Source: an uncultured SAR116 cluster alpha proteobacterium (GTDB taxonomy: Bacteria > Pseudomonadota > Alphaproteobacteria > Puniceispirillales > Marisalimonadaceae). Taken from it: DNA of 64,000 nucleotides. The notes beneath the pieces were generated by a model, which was not told where the DNA came from, did no database searches, and saw nothing but the letters and a program-made list of their open reading frames with translations. Where the stretch lies: contig CACMTN010000003.1 in assembly GCA_902616615.1 (NCBI GenBank), positions 1 to 64,000 of the forward strand, given 5' to 3'. Shown one piece after another: positions 17,901 to 27,951 of the stretch. The position numbers and the translations under genes are program-made. Numbering within the stretch: position 1 is the first letter of the stretch; each line of letters begins with the position of its first letter.

Positions 17901-19358
17901 TTATATAATCTCATAATTTAAATTACAGGCATTAGCAAAATTTTTAAATCTTCGTTCATTTTCTTTATCCATGAGAGCTTTGGCTTCAGGTTTTATTTTA
18001 CAAGTTAATTTATTTTTCTTAATCTTAAATTTAATTTTATCCAAATTTTTTGGTAATCCTGCGCTAAAATTATATAAAAATCTTAATCCTAAACCTATAG
18101 CATAAGATGAAATTTTTTGCTTTTCTGAAAGTAAATTGATTATTCTTTTATCAATTTGTTGTTTATCTTTAGTACCAACATATCTGTGATAAACAACTTT
18201 GGCCATCCATACCCTCTCAATATGAGTTAAATCTCTTATTGGTAGTGATAAGATTTTGTTTGCGGCAATATTACCTCTCATATCTGGCTGTTCGTCCCAA
18301 GAAATATCTGAAAGATTAGTACTAATTTTAAATACCCTTTCAAGATCTTTATCTGCAATTTTTTGAAAAATAGGACTGAATATTTTTTTTATTTTAGTTT
18401 GCATACCATTAAATCTTTGGTTTTTTGCAAGTACATTATAGTAAGCAACTTTATCTGGATTGATCCTATTTTCTTTATTTAATTCTGCTATCAATCCATC
18501 TCTTATACTTGTTCCACTAATCATAATATTTTTTACATTTGATGATAAAATCAGGTGAGTTATTATCTTTGCTGCAGTTGAAATAGTATCTGTTCTACCA
18601 GGAGGTATACCTAATACTTCTTTGTTTTCATCTGACATTTGATCCAAAAGGATTATCCCTCTTTCGATATCGAATTTTAATCCATGCAATAATGAGAGTG
18701 GATAATTATAATTCTTTATATAGGCAGATCCTAGAGCCCTAAAACTTCCACCTGTTCCAAACAATGTAAGACCTTTAGATTTATTCAGCCATTCAACTTT
18801 ATTAATTTCTTTTCTGATTTCTTCACTAGTAATCTGAGATAAGTGTCCAATATCAATACTCGTTGATTTTATCTTTTTTCCATCTTGAATAAGAATAAGT
18901 TCTAAACTTCCTCCTCCTAAATCTGCTATAAGCCCTTTATCAACTTTTATGTTGCTAAGAACTCCTAAACAGGCATAGTCAGCTTCTTCTTTAGCAGACA
19001 AGATTTTAATATTATGATTAAGAAGTTTTTCTGCAGGACGTAAAAATTCTTTTGCATTTTTAGCTTTTCTAACAGCTGCAGTTGCTACAATTAATCGATG
19101 TTTTACAGACATTGTTTTTATTATATAAGCAAAACGCTTTATAGCTGACAAAGCTTTTGAAATTGATTGACTTGAAATATTTTTGCTCAATGATAAACCC
19201 TCACCGAGTTTACAATTTATTCTTTCATTAAATAATGGAAAAGGGTATTTACCATTTTGAGGATATATAACAAGTCTAATAGAATTAGAACCAATATCGA
19301 TTATTGCTAATTTACCTTTATTTATCTTCCTATAAAAACTTAAAGCTACTTCATTCAT
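17901..19358 (-). CDS. ppx: Exopolyphosphatase / guanosine pentaphosphatase family (Ppx/GppA)
   Basis: The 485-residue protein has the ASKHA phosphate-1 motif IDIGSNSIRLVIY (about residues 20-32), the phosphate-2 motif DLGGGSLELI (about 142-151) and a C-terminal region of the Ppx type. It hydrolyses terminal phosphate from polyphosphate. It is transcribed two bases downstream of the polyphosphate kinase gene, so synthesis and breakdown of polyphosphate are coupled in one operon. Confidence 0.92.
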   Translation of the reverse strand: MNEVALSFYRKINKGKLAIIDIGSNSIRLVIYPQNGKYPFPLFNERINCKLGEGLSLSKNISSQSISKALSAIKRFAYIIKTMSVKHRLIVATAAVRKAKNAKEFLRPAEKLLNHNIKILSAKEEADYACLGVLSNIKVDKGLIADLGGGSLELILIQDGKKIKSTSIDIGHLSQITSEEIRKEINKVEWLNKSKGLTLFGTGGSFRALGSAYIKNYNYPLSLLHGLKFDIERGIILLDQMSDENKEVLGIPPGRTDTISTAAKIITHLILSSNVKNIMISGTSIRDGLIAELNKENRINPDKVAYYNVLAKNQRFNGMQTKIKKIFSPIFQKIADKDLERVFKISTNLSDISWDEQPDMRGNIAANKILSLPIRDLTHIERVWMAKVVYHRYVGTKDKQQIDKRIINLLSEKQKISSYAIGLGLRFLYNFSAGLPKNLDKIKFKIKKNKLTCKIKPEAKALMDKENERRFKNFANACNLNYEII

Positions 19359-19360
19359 AC

Positions 19361-21493
19361 TTATATTTTAGCTAAGCTTCCCTGACCTGATAAACTTGGG
19401 TTTTTCATAAAATAAGTGTGCGCACAAAATGTTTTGTCCTTATTTTGTTTTTTGGAGTATTCTCCATTTTTATTTAATTGCCAAGTATTTTTTGTGTCGT
19501 TTATTAGAGCAGGTAATACTTGGTCTAGGACTTGACCTCGAACTGTTTTGTTTTCTAGAGGTATAAAAGCCTCAACTCTATGATATAAATTACGAGGCAT
19601 TATATCAGCAGATGCTATATATACTAAATTACTTTCAGACTGAAATTTTCCTTTATTTGCAAAAACATATATTCTTCCATGTTCAAGAAATCTTCCTATA
19701 ATTGCAGTTACTATAATGTTTTCAGACATTCCTCTAACATTAGGGCGTAGGCAACAAATACCCCTAATCATCAAATGAATTTTTACCCCTGCATTAGATG
19801 CTTCATAGAATTTTTCAATTATTTTTTGATCTACAATCGCATTACATTTAATCCAAATTCCACTTTCAAAACCATCTTTAGCATTTTGTATTTCATTATC
19901 AATTCTCTCAATTAACCAATCGTATGAAGAGTTGGGTGAAATGATCATCTTATTTAATTGTTTTGGCTGAACATGACTGGTTAAAAAATTAAATACTGAT
20001 CTAGCGTCCTCACAAATATTTTTATCGATAGTGAATAACGAAAAGTCAGTATAAATTTTAGCAGTATGTGGATGATAATTACCAGTTCCACAATGAGCAT
20101 AAGAAACTAATTTTTTACCTTCTTTTCTTGTTATTAAAGATAATTTTGCATGTACTTTTAAATCAACTAGGCCGTAGGCAACTTGCGCACCAGCTTTTTC
20201 CAATACTCTAGCTAATTGGACATTATTTTCTTCATCAAATCGAGCTTTTAGCTCAATAACTGCAATAACAGATTTACCTGACTCAGCAGCAGATACCAAA
20301 GCTTCGACTATTGGTGAGTCAGGTGTTGTTCTGTATAAAGTTTGCCTAATTGTTAAAACATTTTTATCAATTGCTGCCTGTTGGAGTAAACTTAAAACTA
20401 CATCAAAACTTTCGTAAGGGTGATGAACAATTATTTCTTTATTTTTTATTGCCGAAAAGCAATCTCCTTTAAAGTCTAATATTCTTTGAGGCATTCTAGG
20501 TTTGTAGGGTTTGAATAAATTTTGTTTGGGAAGATTATTAATTATTTCTGTAAAGTCGTTGATCCCAACAAATCCCTGAGCAACATATATATGATCGTCA
20601 GGGATATTTAATTCCCTAGTTAAGAGTTTTTGAGAAGATTTAGATAAATCATGAGAAAAGGTTAAAGATACTATGCCACCTCTTTTTCTGGCTTTAATTG
20701 CAGTTTCAAATTGCCCTATTAAGTCATCTGCTTCATCATCTATTTCAATTTCGGCATCTCTGATAACTCTAAACATGCCTGATTTTAATAATTTATATTC
20801 AGGATAAATTAAATGAACAAACTTTGTAACTAAGTTCTCCAGCATAGCATATCTCTGATCCTCACCAGGTAATCTTATAAATCTATCTATATTATCAGGA
20901 AGTAAAACTACACAGTTTATGTTATTGTTTTTTGTATCTTTCATCTCCATTAATACACATTTGCCTTTATTTTGGATAAAAGGAAAAGGGTGTGCGGGGT
21001 CTAACGTGGTTGGAGTTAAAAGAGGTAGAATATTTTGTTCATAATATTCTTTAAGCCATTCTAATTCATTTTTAGTCCATTTATTTTCAAACAAAATTGA
21101 AACATCACAATCTTCCTTTTCATTCAATAAATAATTCAAACATCTTTGCTGTTTATTTTTTAAATCTTTGGAAGCATTAAGTACTGTTTTTAATAATTCA
21201 TCTGCCCTCATCCCAGTTTCAGGAACTGTATTGAAACCTTGACTTATAAGCTGATGTAGACCAGCTATTCGAACCATATAAAATTCATCTAAATTTTCTG
21301 AAGAAATTGTTACAAATCTAAGTCTTTCACCATAAGGGATTGTCTTATCATATACTTGTAGTAAAACTCTCTCATTAAAAGATAACCAGCTAATTTCTCT
21401 GTCAAAATATCTGTCATTTTGATTATTAATTAATTTTTTTGTGATTTTATTTAAAGACAATCTAACCTCAGAAATTGAGGTTTTGAGTTTCAT
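19361..21493 (-). CDS. ppk1: Polyphosphate kinase 1
   Basis: The 710-residue protein shows the PPK1 layout: N-terminal FDREISWLSFNERVL, the head domain, and the PLD-like catalytic domains with DLKVHAKLSLITRK (HxK) and HCGTGNYHPHTAKIYTD, then the C-terminal GICCLRPNVRGMSENI block. It polymerises ATP gamma-phosphate into polyphosphate at the membrane. Length fits the family. With ppx it adds phosphate storage to the neighbouring phosphonate island. Confidence 0.96.
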   Translation of the reverse strand: MKLKTSISEVRLSLNKITKKLINNQNDRYFDREISWLSFNERVLLQVYDKTIPYGERLRFVTISSENLDEFYMVRIAGLHQLISQGFNTVPETGMRADELLKTVLNASKDLKNKQQRCLNYLLNEKEDCDVSILFENKWTKNELEWLKEYYEQNILPLLTPTTLDPAHPFPFIQNKGKCVLMEMKDTKNNNINCVVLLPDNIDRFIRLPGEDQRYAMLENLVTKFVHLIYPEYKLLKSGMFRVIRDAEIEIDDEADDLIGQFETAIKARKRGGIVSLTFSHDLSKSSQKLLTRELNIPDDHIYVAQGFVGINDFTEIINNLPKQNLFKPYKPRMPQRILDFKGDCFSAIKNKEIIVHHPYESFDVVLSLLQQAAIDKNVLTIRQTLYRTTPDSPIVEALVSAAESGKSVIAVIELKARFDEENNVQLARVLEKAGAQVAYGLVDLKVHAKLSLITRKEGKKLVSYAHCGTGNYHPHTAKIYTDFSLFTIDKNICEDARSVFNFLTSHVQPKQLNKMIISPNSSYDWLIERIDNEIQNAKDGFESGIWIKCNAIVDQKIIEKFYEASNAGVKIHLMIRGICCLRPNVRGMSENIIVTAIIGRFLEHGRIYVFANKGKFQSESNLVYIASADIMPRNLYHRVEAFIPLENKTVRGQVLDQVLPALINDTKNTWQLNKNGEYSKKQNKDKTFCAHTYFMKNPSLSGQGSLAKI

Positions 21494-21594
21494 TTGGCAA
21501 ATCTAACTTAATCTCATCAATTCAAACCAGATGAATTCTCAAAACTATGTTTTTGTAAATAATGTTTATTTCAAATTTATTACATTAAAAATTT

Positions 21595-23142
21595 TTAAAT
21601 TAAAACTTCAATTAGAAATGGACCGTTTTCTTTAAGTCCATGTTTAAAATATTTTACTAAATCTTCAATGTTTTCAACTTTAATGGCGTCTACTCCCATT
21701 CCCTTTGATATAGAGACCCAATCTAATGCTGGATCTTTTAAAGACAACATTTCCATTGCTGATTTTCCTGGGTTATCAACGCCTACGTTTGTTAATTCTC
21801 CCTGAAGGATCTTGTAACTTTGGTTTGCAAAAATTAGTAAAACTATGTCTAAATTTTCTCTTGCCATAGTCCATAAAGACTGGACGGTATACATGGCACT
21901 TCCATCACCTTCTAAAGAGATAACTTTTTGATCTGGAGATGATATTGCCGCTCCAATTGCTACAGGCATTCCAAATCCTATAGACCCTCCACAGTTATTC
22001 AGCCATGTATGTGGATGTGATCCTGAAGTTTGATAAAAGAATTCTCTTCCAGTAGTTACAGATTCATCAACTATGATTGCATTTTCTGGAATTAATGCAC
22101 CTAATACCATTCCCAATGACATTGGGTTAATTGGACCTTTAGGAATGTCTGGAATATCAAATTTTGAAATAGTACTAGGAGTATTATTTGATATTCCAAT
22201 CCTATCTGATATCTCTTCCACAACTGTAGTGATATCATCTGATATAGAAGCTAATTCAAAAAATTTAGTAGAATCTTGTGTTAAGACTCCAGGCTTATTT
22301 GGATATGCAAAAAAGGCGACTGGTCGTCTAGCTCCTATTATTATAATGGTGTCAAAGTCTTTAAGAACTTCAACTGCTTTATCAACGACGTACGGTATTC
22401 TTACTGAATTTATTCTTCCCGCACCTTTATCTAAACGAGCATTAAACCAATCAGTTTTAATTGGACAGCCCACTTTGTCAGCTACTTTTGCTAATTTGAT
22501 AAGATTATTTTCTTCTAAAGCCTCACCGCCAACAAGTATTAGAGGATTCTTTGCATCTTGAAGTTGTAAGATTGCTTCGTCAATTAGTTTAGAAGAAACA
22601 ATATTAGATTTCATATTTAACTCAATCGACTCAATTTTATTTCCTTCATTCCATGCAGTATCACCAGGCAAGATTAAAGTTGCAATTTGCCCAGGTTTTA
22701 CATTTGCTTGTCTAATAGCTTCAGCACCATCATTTGCTATATTTTTTGAAGATTTACTCGTTTTTACCCAATGGGAGACTGGCCTTGCTATTCCTTCAAT
22801 ATCTGAAGTTAAAGGAGCATTCAATTTTATATGATCGAGAGCGTGCTCGCCTACTATATTAACAATTCCTGAATAAGCTTTTTTTGCGTTATGCAAGTTT
22901 GCAAGGCCATTTGCTAATCCAGGACCTAAATGTAGTAAAGTTGATGCTGGCGATCTTTTCATTCTAAAGTAACCATCAGCAGCACCAGTAGCACATCCCT
23001 CAAAAAGACATAAAACGCTTCGCATATTTTGATATTTATCTAAAGCTGCAACAAAATGCATTTCTGATGTTCCAGGATTAGTAAAACAGACGTCAACATT
23101 ACCTTCTAATAAAGTACCAACTAAACTTTCTGCTCCGTTCAC
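21595..23142 (-). CDS. ThDP-dependent enzyme of the acetolactate synthase/decarboxylase family
   Basis: The track start is a TTG at 23154, but a GGAGGG site sits 4-5 bases before a GTG at 23142, which I prefer (515 residues). Catalytic glutamate lies in the CLFEGCATGAADGY segment, and the ThDP/Mg motif is GDGSAMYTVQ ending at FAN near residue 440. The middle domain is present. It resembles unassigned IlvB-like proteins (COG0028) and benzoylformate-decarboxylase relatives rather than IlvB itself, and no small subunit is nearby. The substrate is probably a 2-oxo acid. Confidence 0.8.
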   Translation of the reverse strand: MNGAESLVGTLLEGNVDVCFTNPGTSEMHFVAALDKYQNMRSVLCLFEGCATGAADGYFRMKRSPASTLLHLGPGLANGLANLHNAKKAYSGIVNIVGEHALDHIKLNAPLTSDIEGIARPVSHWVKTSKSSKNIANDGAEAIRQANVKPGQIATLILPGDTAWNEGNKIESIELNMKSNIVSSKLIDEAILQLQDAKNPLILVGGEALEENNLIKLAKVADKVGCPIKTDWFNARLDKGAGRINSVRIPYVVDKAVEVLKDFDTIIIIGARRPVAFFAYPNKPGVLTQDSTKFFELASISDDITTVVEEISDRIGISNNTPSTISKFDIPDIPKGPINPMSLGMVLGALIPENAIIVDESVTTGREFFYQTSGSHPHTWLNNCGGSIGFGMPVAIGAAISSPDQKVISLEGDGSAMYTVQSLWTMARENLDIVLLIFANQSYKILQGELTNVGVDNPGKSAMEMLSLKDPALDWVSISKGMGVDAIKVENIEDLVKYFKHGLKENGPFLIEVLI

Positions 23143-23245
23143 AAGACCCTCCAATCTTACTTTTAATTAACATATCAAATTAAAAATCTAATTGGTAATA
23201 ATTTAATTTTATGTAAAACTTTACAGAAATTATTTTGAGAATTTT

Positions 23246-23620
23246 ATGTTTAAATCTTTAATAGAAAAAAATGAAAAACGAAACCAACTTTCTATTATGG
23301 CTCAATACCTAAACACAAGTTTTATGATTAGTACAATCCAGAACGAGTATTTAGTAAATATTGAAAAAGGTGTTGTAAAAAATGTAGAAGAAGGACCTTT
23401 TGTAATGCCAAGCTATGTCTTTAAATTAACTGCACCTAAGAACGAGTGGATAAAATTTTTACAAAATACTCCTAAACCGGGATCACACGATATTATAGCA
23501 ATGCTTCGAAGAAAAGTTTTAAAATTTGAAGGTGATCTATATCCTTTAATGTCTCACTTGCTATATTTTAAATTACTTCTAGCCTCCCTAAGACCAGTGG
23601 AGAATAAAAATGAAAATTGA
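23246..23620 (+). CDS. SCP2-like sterol/lipid-binding domain protein
   Basis: The 124-residue protein has the pattern of SCP2-type domains: a beta strand FMISTIQNEYLVNIEKG, VMPSYVFKLTAPKNEW, then a hydrophobic C-terminal helix. It carries no catalytic motif. Its end overlaps the alpha/beta hydrolase start by 11 bp, indicating a two-gene unit. It may bind a hydrophobic substrate for the hydrolase. Family assignment is tentative. Confidence 0.6.
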   Translation: MFKSLIEKNEKRNQLSIMAQYLNTSFMISTIQNEYLVNIEKGVVKNVEEGPFVMPSYVFKLTAPKNEWIKFLQNTPKPGSHDIIAMLRRKVLKFEGDLYPLMSHLLYFKLLLASLRPVENKNEN

Positions 23621-24449
23621 AAAAGAACCTATTTCTGGTCAATATGGAAAATTTAAAATTGATGGTATTGACTATAGAATATATTGGGAAGAAGCCGGTC
23701 AGGGCATTCCTTTAATTTGCCTACATACTGCGGGATCTGATGGTAGACAATATAGAGCTCTTTTGAATGATAAAAAAATATTAGAAAAGTTTAGGGTTAT
23801 TGTATTTGATATGCCATGGCATGGGAAATCATCACCACCCGAAAATGCTAAAGTTGGAAATTACAAACTATCAACGGACTTTTATATTTCTCAAATTATG
23901 AGCTTTATAAATGGTCTTGATTTAATAAAACCAGTTGTAATGGGCTGTTCTATAGGCGGAAGAATTATTCTTCATTTAGCAATAAATTTTCCAGATAAAT
24001 TTAGAGCATTAATTGGACTTCAAAGTGCTGGTCATTTAGATCCTTATTACGATATCAGTTGGTTACATAGACAAGATGTACATGGAGGAGAAGTTTGTGG
24101 AGGGATTGCTTATGGCTTGATGGCACCAACAAGTCCTGAAAGTGATAAATTCGAAACAATGTGGCATTATATGCAAGGTGGACCTGGAATTTTTAAAGGA
24201 GATTTATTTTTTTATAAGTTCGATGGAAATATTGGCAATGAAATTAAAAAAATTGATAATTCAAAATGTCCAATTTATTTATTAACTGGTGAATATGACT
24301 ACTCAGCAACACCAGAGGAAACAAAATCTCTAGCTGACACTATTGGTATCGAAATGATCAAAATGAAAAATGTAGGTCATTTTCCAATGAGTGAAAATCC
24401 AAAAGAATTTTTAAAATATCTACATCCAGTTTTAAATAAAATCAGTTAA
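23610..24449 (+). CDS. Alpha/beta hydrolase
   Basis: The 279-residue protein has the alpha/beta-hydrolase core: oxyanion region LHTAGSDGRQYRAL, nucleophile elbow MGCSIGGR (Ser near residue 113), the acid in LLTGEYDYSATP (Asp near 228) and the histidine in VGHFPMSENP (near 254). It probably cleaves an ester or C-C bond of a carboxylate. A GGAG site precedes the start within the SCP2-like gene. The stop abuts the convergent SDR gene. Confidence 0.85.
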   Translation: MKIEKEPISGQYGKFKIDGIDYRIYWEEAGQGIPLICLHTAGSDGRQYRALLNDKKILEKFRVIVFDMPWHGKSSPPENAKVGNYKLSTDFYISQIMSFINGLDLIKPVVMGCSIGGRIILHLAINFPDKFRALIGLQSAGHLDPYYDISWLHRQDVHGGEVCGGIAYGLMAPTSPESDKFETMWHYMQGGPGIFKGDLFFYKFDGNIGNEIKKIDNSKCPIYLLTGEYDYSATPEETKSLADTIGIEMIKMKNVGHFPMSENPKEFLKYLHPVLNKIS

Positions 24450-25211
24450 TTACCAGTCTTTTCCAGCTGTCCATCCACCATCTACAATTAAATTTGTCCC
24501 AGTACAAAAACTTGCTTCGTCACTTGCAAGATATAAAACTGCACTAGAAATTTCATTGGGTTCTCCCCATCGTTTCATGGCGTGCAAGTTCCTTACTTTT
24601 TGAGAAGCTTCTTCATCTTGAAAATATCTTTCAGTTAATGGAGTTCTAATAACACCTGGTCCAATTGCATTTACTCTAATATCATACTTTGCTAGATCTA
24701 CTGCTAGTTGCTTAGTTATTCCGGCAGTAGCATGTTTAGAGGCAGTATAAGCGCACCTATTAGGCGCAGAAGTTACGCTTAGAGTTGAAGAAGTAATTAC
24801 GATATTGCCCTTTATTTTTTTTTCGATGCAGTGCTTTGCAAATGTTTGTGCAGTTATAAAAACTCCAGTAACGTTTATATCAATAACCTTTCTCCATTCT
24901 TCAATAGACAATTCTAATGGAGACACAATCTCCCTTATTCCGGCATTACAAAATGCAATATCTAAGCTTCCAAAATGTTCATATGCATTTTTCATGTTTT
25001 CAATAGTTTCATTTTGATTTGTTACATCTAATTTAAATGGCTCAGCATTACCACCTGCAGATTTTATTTCTTTAGCCACCCTGCTAGCCATATCAAAATC
25101 TAAATCTGAGACAGCTACATTTGCACCTTCTTTTGCAAAACTTAAACCTGTTTGACGACCAATTCCACCTGCTGCTCCAGTAATAAACACAGTTTTGTCT
25201 TTAAATCTCAT
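24450..25211 (-). CDS. SDR-family oxidoreductase
   Basis: The 253-residue protein is a classical short-chain dehydrogenase: NAD(P)-binding TGAAGGIGRQTG at residues 11-22, NAG motif FCNAGI near 89, active-site Ser in ITSSTLS and YxxxK as YTASKHA near 155, followed by INAIGPGVIRTPL. An acidic residue after beta2 (DLDFD) favours NAD. The closing VDGGWTAG is common in the family. A GGGGGA site precedes the ATG. The substrate is unknown. Confidence 0.88.
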   Translation of the reverse strand: MRFKDKTVFITGAAGGIGRQTGLSFAKEGANVAVSDLDFDMASRVAKEIKSAGGNAEPFKLDVTNQNETIENMKNAYEHFGSLDIAFCNAGIREIVSPLELSIEEWRKVIDINVTGVFITAQTFAKHCIEKKIKGNIVITSSTLSVTSAPNRCAYTASKHATAGITKQLAVDLAKYDIRVNAIGPGVIRTPLTERYFQDEEASQKVRNLHAMKRWGEPNEISSAVLYLASDEASFCTGTNLIVDGGWTAGKDW

Positions 25212-25288
25212 TGAAAAATCCCCCTGTTAATGCAAAGTTTATTTGAATTAACCTTTTTGACAACATTAATCTTTATTGGAGTAATCGA

Positions 25289-25675
25289 TTGGACATAGAA
25301 CATTTAGTATTTGAAAACGGACCTAAAAGAGTTGGCCCCTTTAGTCATGCTGTTAAAGCTGGTGAATTTATTTTTATTACTGGACAAATGCCAACATTGC
25401 CAGAAAATCCTGACGTACTAGTCAGTAATGATGTTGAAAAACAAACACATCAAGTTATGAAAAATCTAATTAGTGTTTTAAATAATTGTGGCTCTTCTCT
25501 CGAGAGAGTAACTTTCGTAAGAGTGTATTTAGTCAATTTCCAAGACTTCGACAAAGTCAATAAAATTTATAAATCCTATTTCAATGAAGACAAACTTCCT
25601 GCTAGAACATGTATTGGTGTAACTGGACTTGCTGTAGGTGCTTCAGTTGAGATTGATCTAGTAGCAAAAGTTTAA
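25289..25675 (+). CDS. RidA family protein (enamine/imine deaminase)
   Basis: The 128-residue protein contains GPFSHAVKAGEFIFITGQMP and the C-terminal RTCIGVTGLAVGASVEIDLVAK block with the conserved arginine (about residue 107) and glutamate of active RidA proteins. It hydrolyses reactive 2-aminoacrylate-type imines formed by PLP enzymes. It starts at a TTG 7 bp after GGAG. It is followed within 20 bp by azlCD, which suggests a shared amino-acid context. Confidence 0.9.
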   Translation: MDIEHLVFENGPKRVGPFSHAVKAGEFIFITGQMPTLPENPDVLVSNDVEKQTHQVMKNLISVLNNCGSSLERVTFVRVYLVNFQDFDKVNKIYKSYFNEDKLPARTCIGVTGLAVGASVEIDLVAKV

Positions 25676-25692
25676 ATAAGAAAAATTTGTCT

Positions 25693-26412
25693 ATGAAAAG
25701 AAAATATACCCCTTTTAAAAAAGGTATTTTTACTGGCTTTGGTTTCCCTGGCATAGGAATGAGCTCAGCAATGTTTGGATATGGTGTTTTTGCTGCAGAA
25801 GCTGGATTAGATCTATATCTTTGTTTAGGTTCAGTTTTAATTTTATGGAGCATGCCTGGTATGGTTATTTTTGTGTCTCTTTTTTCAATAGGCACACCAA
25901 TATTCTTGCTATTTACTACTGTTTTATTGGCTAACATGAGACAATTTTTTTTGGTCTTATCTGGCCTTACATTAATGAATATTCACAAACATAAATTATC
26001 TTTTATTGCAAAATTATTTTGGGCTCACCTCATTAGTCCTACTGGTTGGGCTGAATTAACCAAAGTAAAAAATGAAATAGACGAAAAAGATTTATTTAAA
26101 TTTTTTCAGGGTCTTAGTTTGGCATTGGTAATATTTAATTCAACTACAACGATTATTGGTTACAAATTATATGATTTTTTACCTAGTGATATTGTTTCTA
26201 TTCCCGTATTTATAATGCCATTATATTTAACTATCTTAATGCTAAGAGCTATTGAAATTTATTACAGATTAGCAGTTGTTACTGGAGGGATTATCGGGCC
26301 CCTTTTATTTCCATATATTGGTGATTGGAGTTTGATTGTTGCAGGATTAGTTGGCGGTTCCGTTGGCTTGATGATCAGTTATCTTTTGAATAAGGATAAG
26401 ATTAATGTATGA
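25693..26412 (+). CDS. azlC: AzlC family branched-chain amino acid exporter, large subunit
   Basis: The track starts at a TTG (25687), but the ATG two codons in is equally good. The roughly 239-residue membrane protein has the AzlC pattern, including the ANMRQFFLVLSGL segment (ARH/NxRhxx family block) and about six membrane helices. It pairs with the overlapping azlD gene. Such complexes export branched-chain amino acids and analogues. The TAATGTATGA junction couples translation to azlD. Confidence 0.85.
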   Translation: MKRKYTPFKKGIFTGFGFPGIGMSSAMFGYGVFAAEAGLDLYLCLGSVLILWSMPGMVIFVSLFSIGTPIFLLFTTVLLANMRQFFLVLSGLTLMNIHKHKLSFIAKLFWAHLISPTGWAELTKVKNEIDEKDLFKFFQGLSLALVIFNSTTTIIGYKLYDFLPSDIVSIPVFIMPLYLTILMLRAIEIYYRLAVVTGGIIGPLLFPYIGDWSLIVAGLVGGSVGLMISYLLNKDKINV

Positions 26413-26752
26413 GAATTCAATAATTTTACCTGAAATAATCCCTTGGATAATGCTTTTAGTCGCTAGTTCAGGTATTTTTGTTTGGAGATTTTTAGGAGTA
26501 GTTTTATCTAGTAAAATACAAAAAGATAGTTTTTTTGCAAAATGGATCAATGCTATTGCATTTGCTATGACGACAGCTTTAATGACAAGAATCATAATTT
26601 TCCCGACAGGAGCGTTGGCCGAAACTGAATTGATTGAAAGAATAGCACCTTTTTTATTTGGTATAATGATATTTTTATTTTTTCCAAAAAAACCAATTTT
26701 TGGTTTAGCAATAGGAGTACTCTTCTTTAGCGTTGGAATATTTATATCTTAG
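26405..26752 (+). CDS. azlD: AzlD family protein
   Basis: The 115-residue hydrophobic protein has four predicted membrane helices and overlaps the end of azlC by 8 bp, as usual for AzlD. It forms the small subunit of the exporter. Two charged loops (SSKIQKDSFF and AETELIERI) separate the helices. It ends 5 bp before the convergent acyl-CoA dehydrogenase stop. Confidence 0.82.
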   Translation: MYENSIILPEIIPWIMLLVASSGIFVWRFLGVVLSSKIQKDSFFAKWINAIAFAMTTALMTRIIIFPTGALAETELIERIAPFLFGIMIFLFFPKKPIFGLAIGVLFFSVGIFIS

Positions 26753-26757
26753 AAATT

Positions 26758-27930
26758 TTAATCTTCAGACACAAGTTGCTTAGCTATTATCAATTTTTGA
26801 AGCTCATTAGTTCCCTCACCAATAGCCAACAAAGGAGCATCCCTATAATATCTCTCAATATTATACTCCGGCGAATACCCAAATCCGCCATGAATTCTCA
26901 TTGCTTCTGTAGAGTTAAACAACGCCGTTTCAGTAGCGAAAAGCTTTGCCATTCCGGCTTGTAAATCTGATCTATTACCAGAATCATATGCCTTTGCAGC
27001 TTGTTCAGTTAATAATCTAGAAGCTTCAAGTTTCGTTGCCATCTCAGCTAATTTAATTTGAATTGCTTGGTGTTCACTAATTGGTTTTCCAAATGTCTTC
27101 CTTATTTTTGCATATTCTATTGAATCTTCGAGAGAGGCTCTTGCCACACCGACGCCACGTGCAGCTACATTAATTCTTCCTAATTCAAGGCCCGCCAAAA
27201 TTTGTTTGAGCCCTTTTCCTTCTATTTCACCAATCAAGTTAGAAGTTGGTACTTTTACATTTTCAAGTTGAACTTCTCCTGTATCAATTCCCCTGTAACC
27301 CAATTTTTTGAGTTTTCTTGATACAAATCCATCTTTCTTTTCAACGAGAATTAAACTCATACCCTTATGGGCTGGTTGAATTTCAGTATTCGTTTTTACT
27401 AAAACAGCTAAAATAGTTCCTTGAACTGAGTTTGTAATCCATGTTTTTGTACCATCAATAATATATTCGTTCCCAACTTTTTTTGCTTTGGTTTTTATTG
27501 ATTGAAGGTCAGTACCACAATCTGGTTCCGTAAGTGCGATACCACCTCTTATCTCTCCAGTTGCAAACTTAGGAAGATAATATTTTTTCATCTCTTCAGT
27601 GCCAAATCTTTCTACAGCAGCACACATTATAAGATGAGAGTTAAAAATACCAGAAACTGACATCCACACGGCTGACACATTTTCTACAATTTTTGAGTAA
27701 GTAACTGCTGACAAACCTAAACCACCATACTCAGGAGAAATTGTAGCACCAAAGAGACCTAAAGCTGCCATTTTATCAGCAATATCTTGTGGATATTTAT
27801 CTTGTGACTCAAATTCTTTTACATATGGCTTTACATCTTTTTCTAAGAATTTATTTACAGATTCTATTATTAAATTATCTTCAGATTCTGATTTTTCATT
27901 TTCAACTTCAATTATTTTATGTTCATTCAT
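26758..27930 (-). CDS. Acyl-CoA dehydrogenase
   Basis: The 390-residue flavoenzyme has the ACAD signatures IALTEPDCGTD, the FAD-binding TWITNS and the C-terminal IHGGFGYSPEYNIERYYRDAP with the catalytic glutamate region DAPLLAIGEGTNELQ. It oxidises an acyl-CoA to the enoyl-CoA, passing electrons to ETF. It follows an MmgE/PrpD gene by 21 bp on the same strand. The itaconate locus of Pseudomonas also includes an acyl-CoA dehydrogenase, so a link with the 30-40 kb cluster is possible. Confidence 0.9.
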   Translation of the reverse strand: MNEHKIIEVENEKSESEDNLIIESVNKFLEKDVKPYVKEFESQDKYPQDIADKMAALGLFGATISPEYGGLGLSAVTYSKIVENVSAVWMSVSGIFNSHLIMCAAVERFGTEEMKKYYLPKFATGEIRGGIALTEPDCGTDLQSIKTKAKKVGNEYIIDGTKTWITNSVQGTILAVLVKTNTEIQPAHKGMSLILVEKKDGFVSRKLKKLGYRGIDTGEVQLENVKVPTSNLIGEIEGKGLKQILAGLELGRINVAARGVGVARASLEDSIEYAKIRKTFGKPISEHQAIQIKLAEMATKLEASRLLTEQAAKAYDSGNRSDLQAGMAKLFATETALFNSTEAMRIHGGFGYSPEYNIERYYRDAPLLAIGEGTNELQKLIIAKQLVSED

Positions 27931-27951
27931 TAATATCTCCTAAATTAATGA

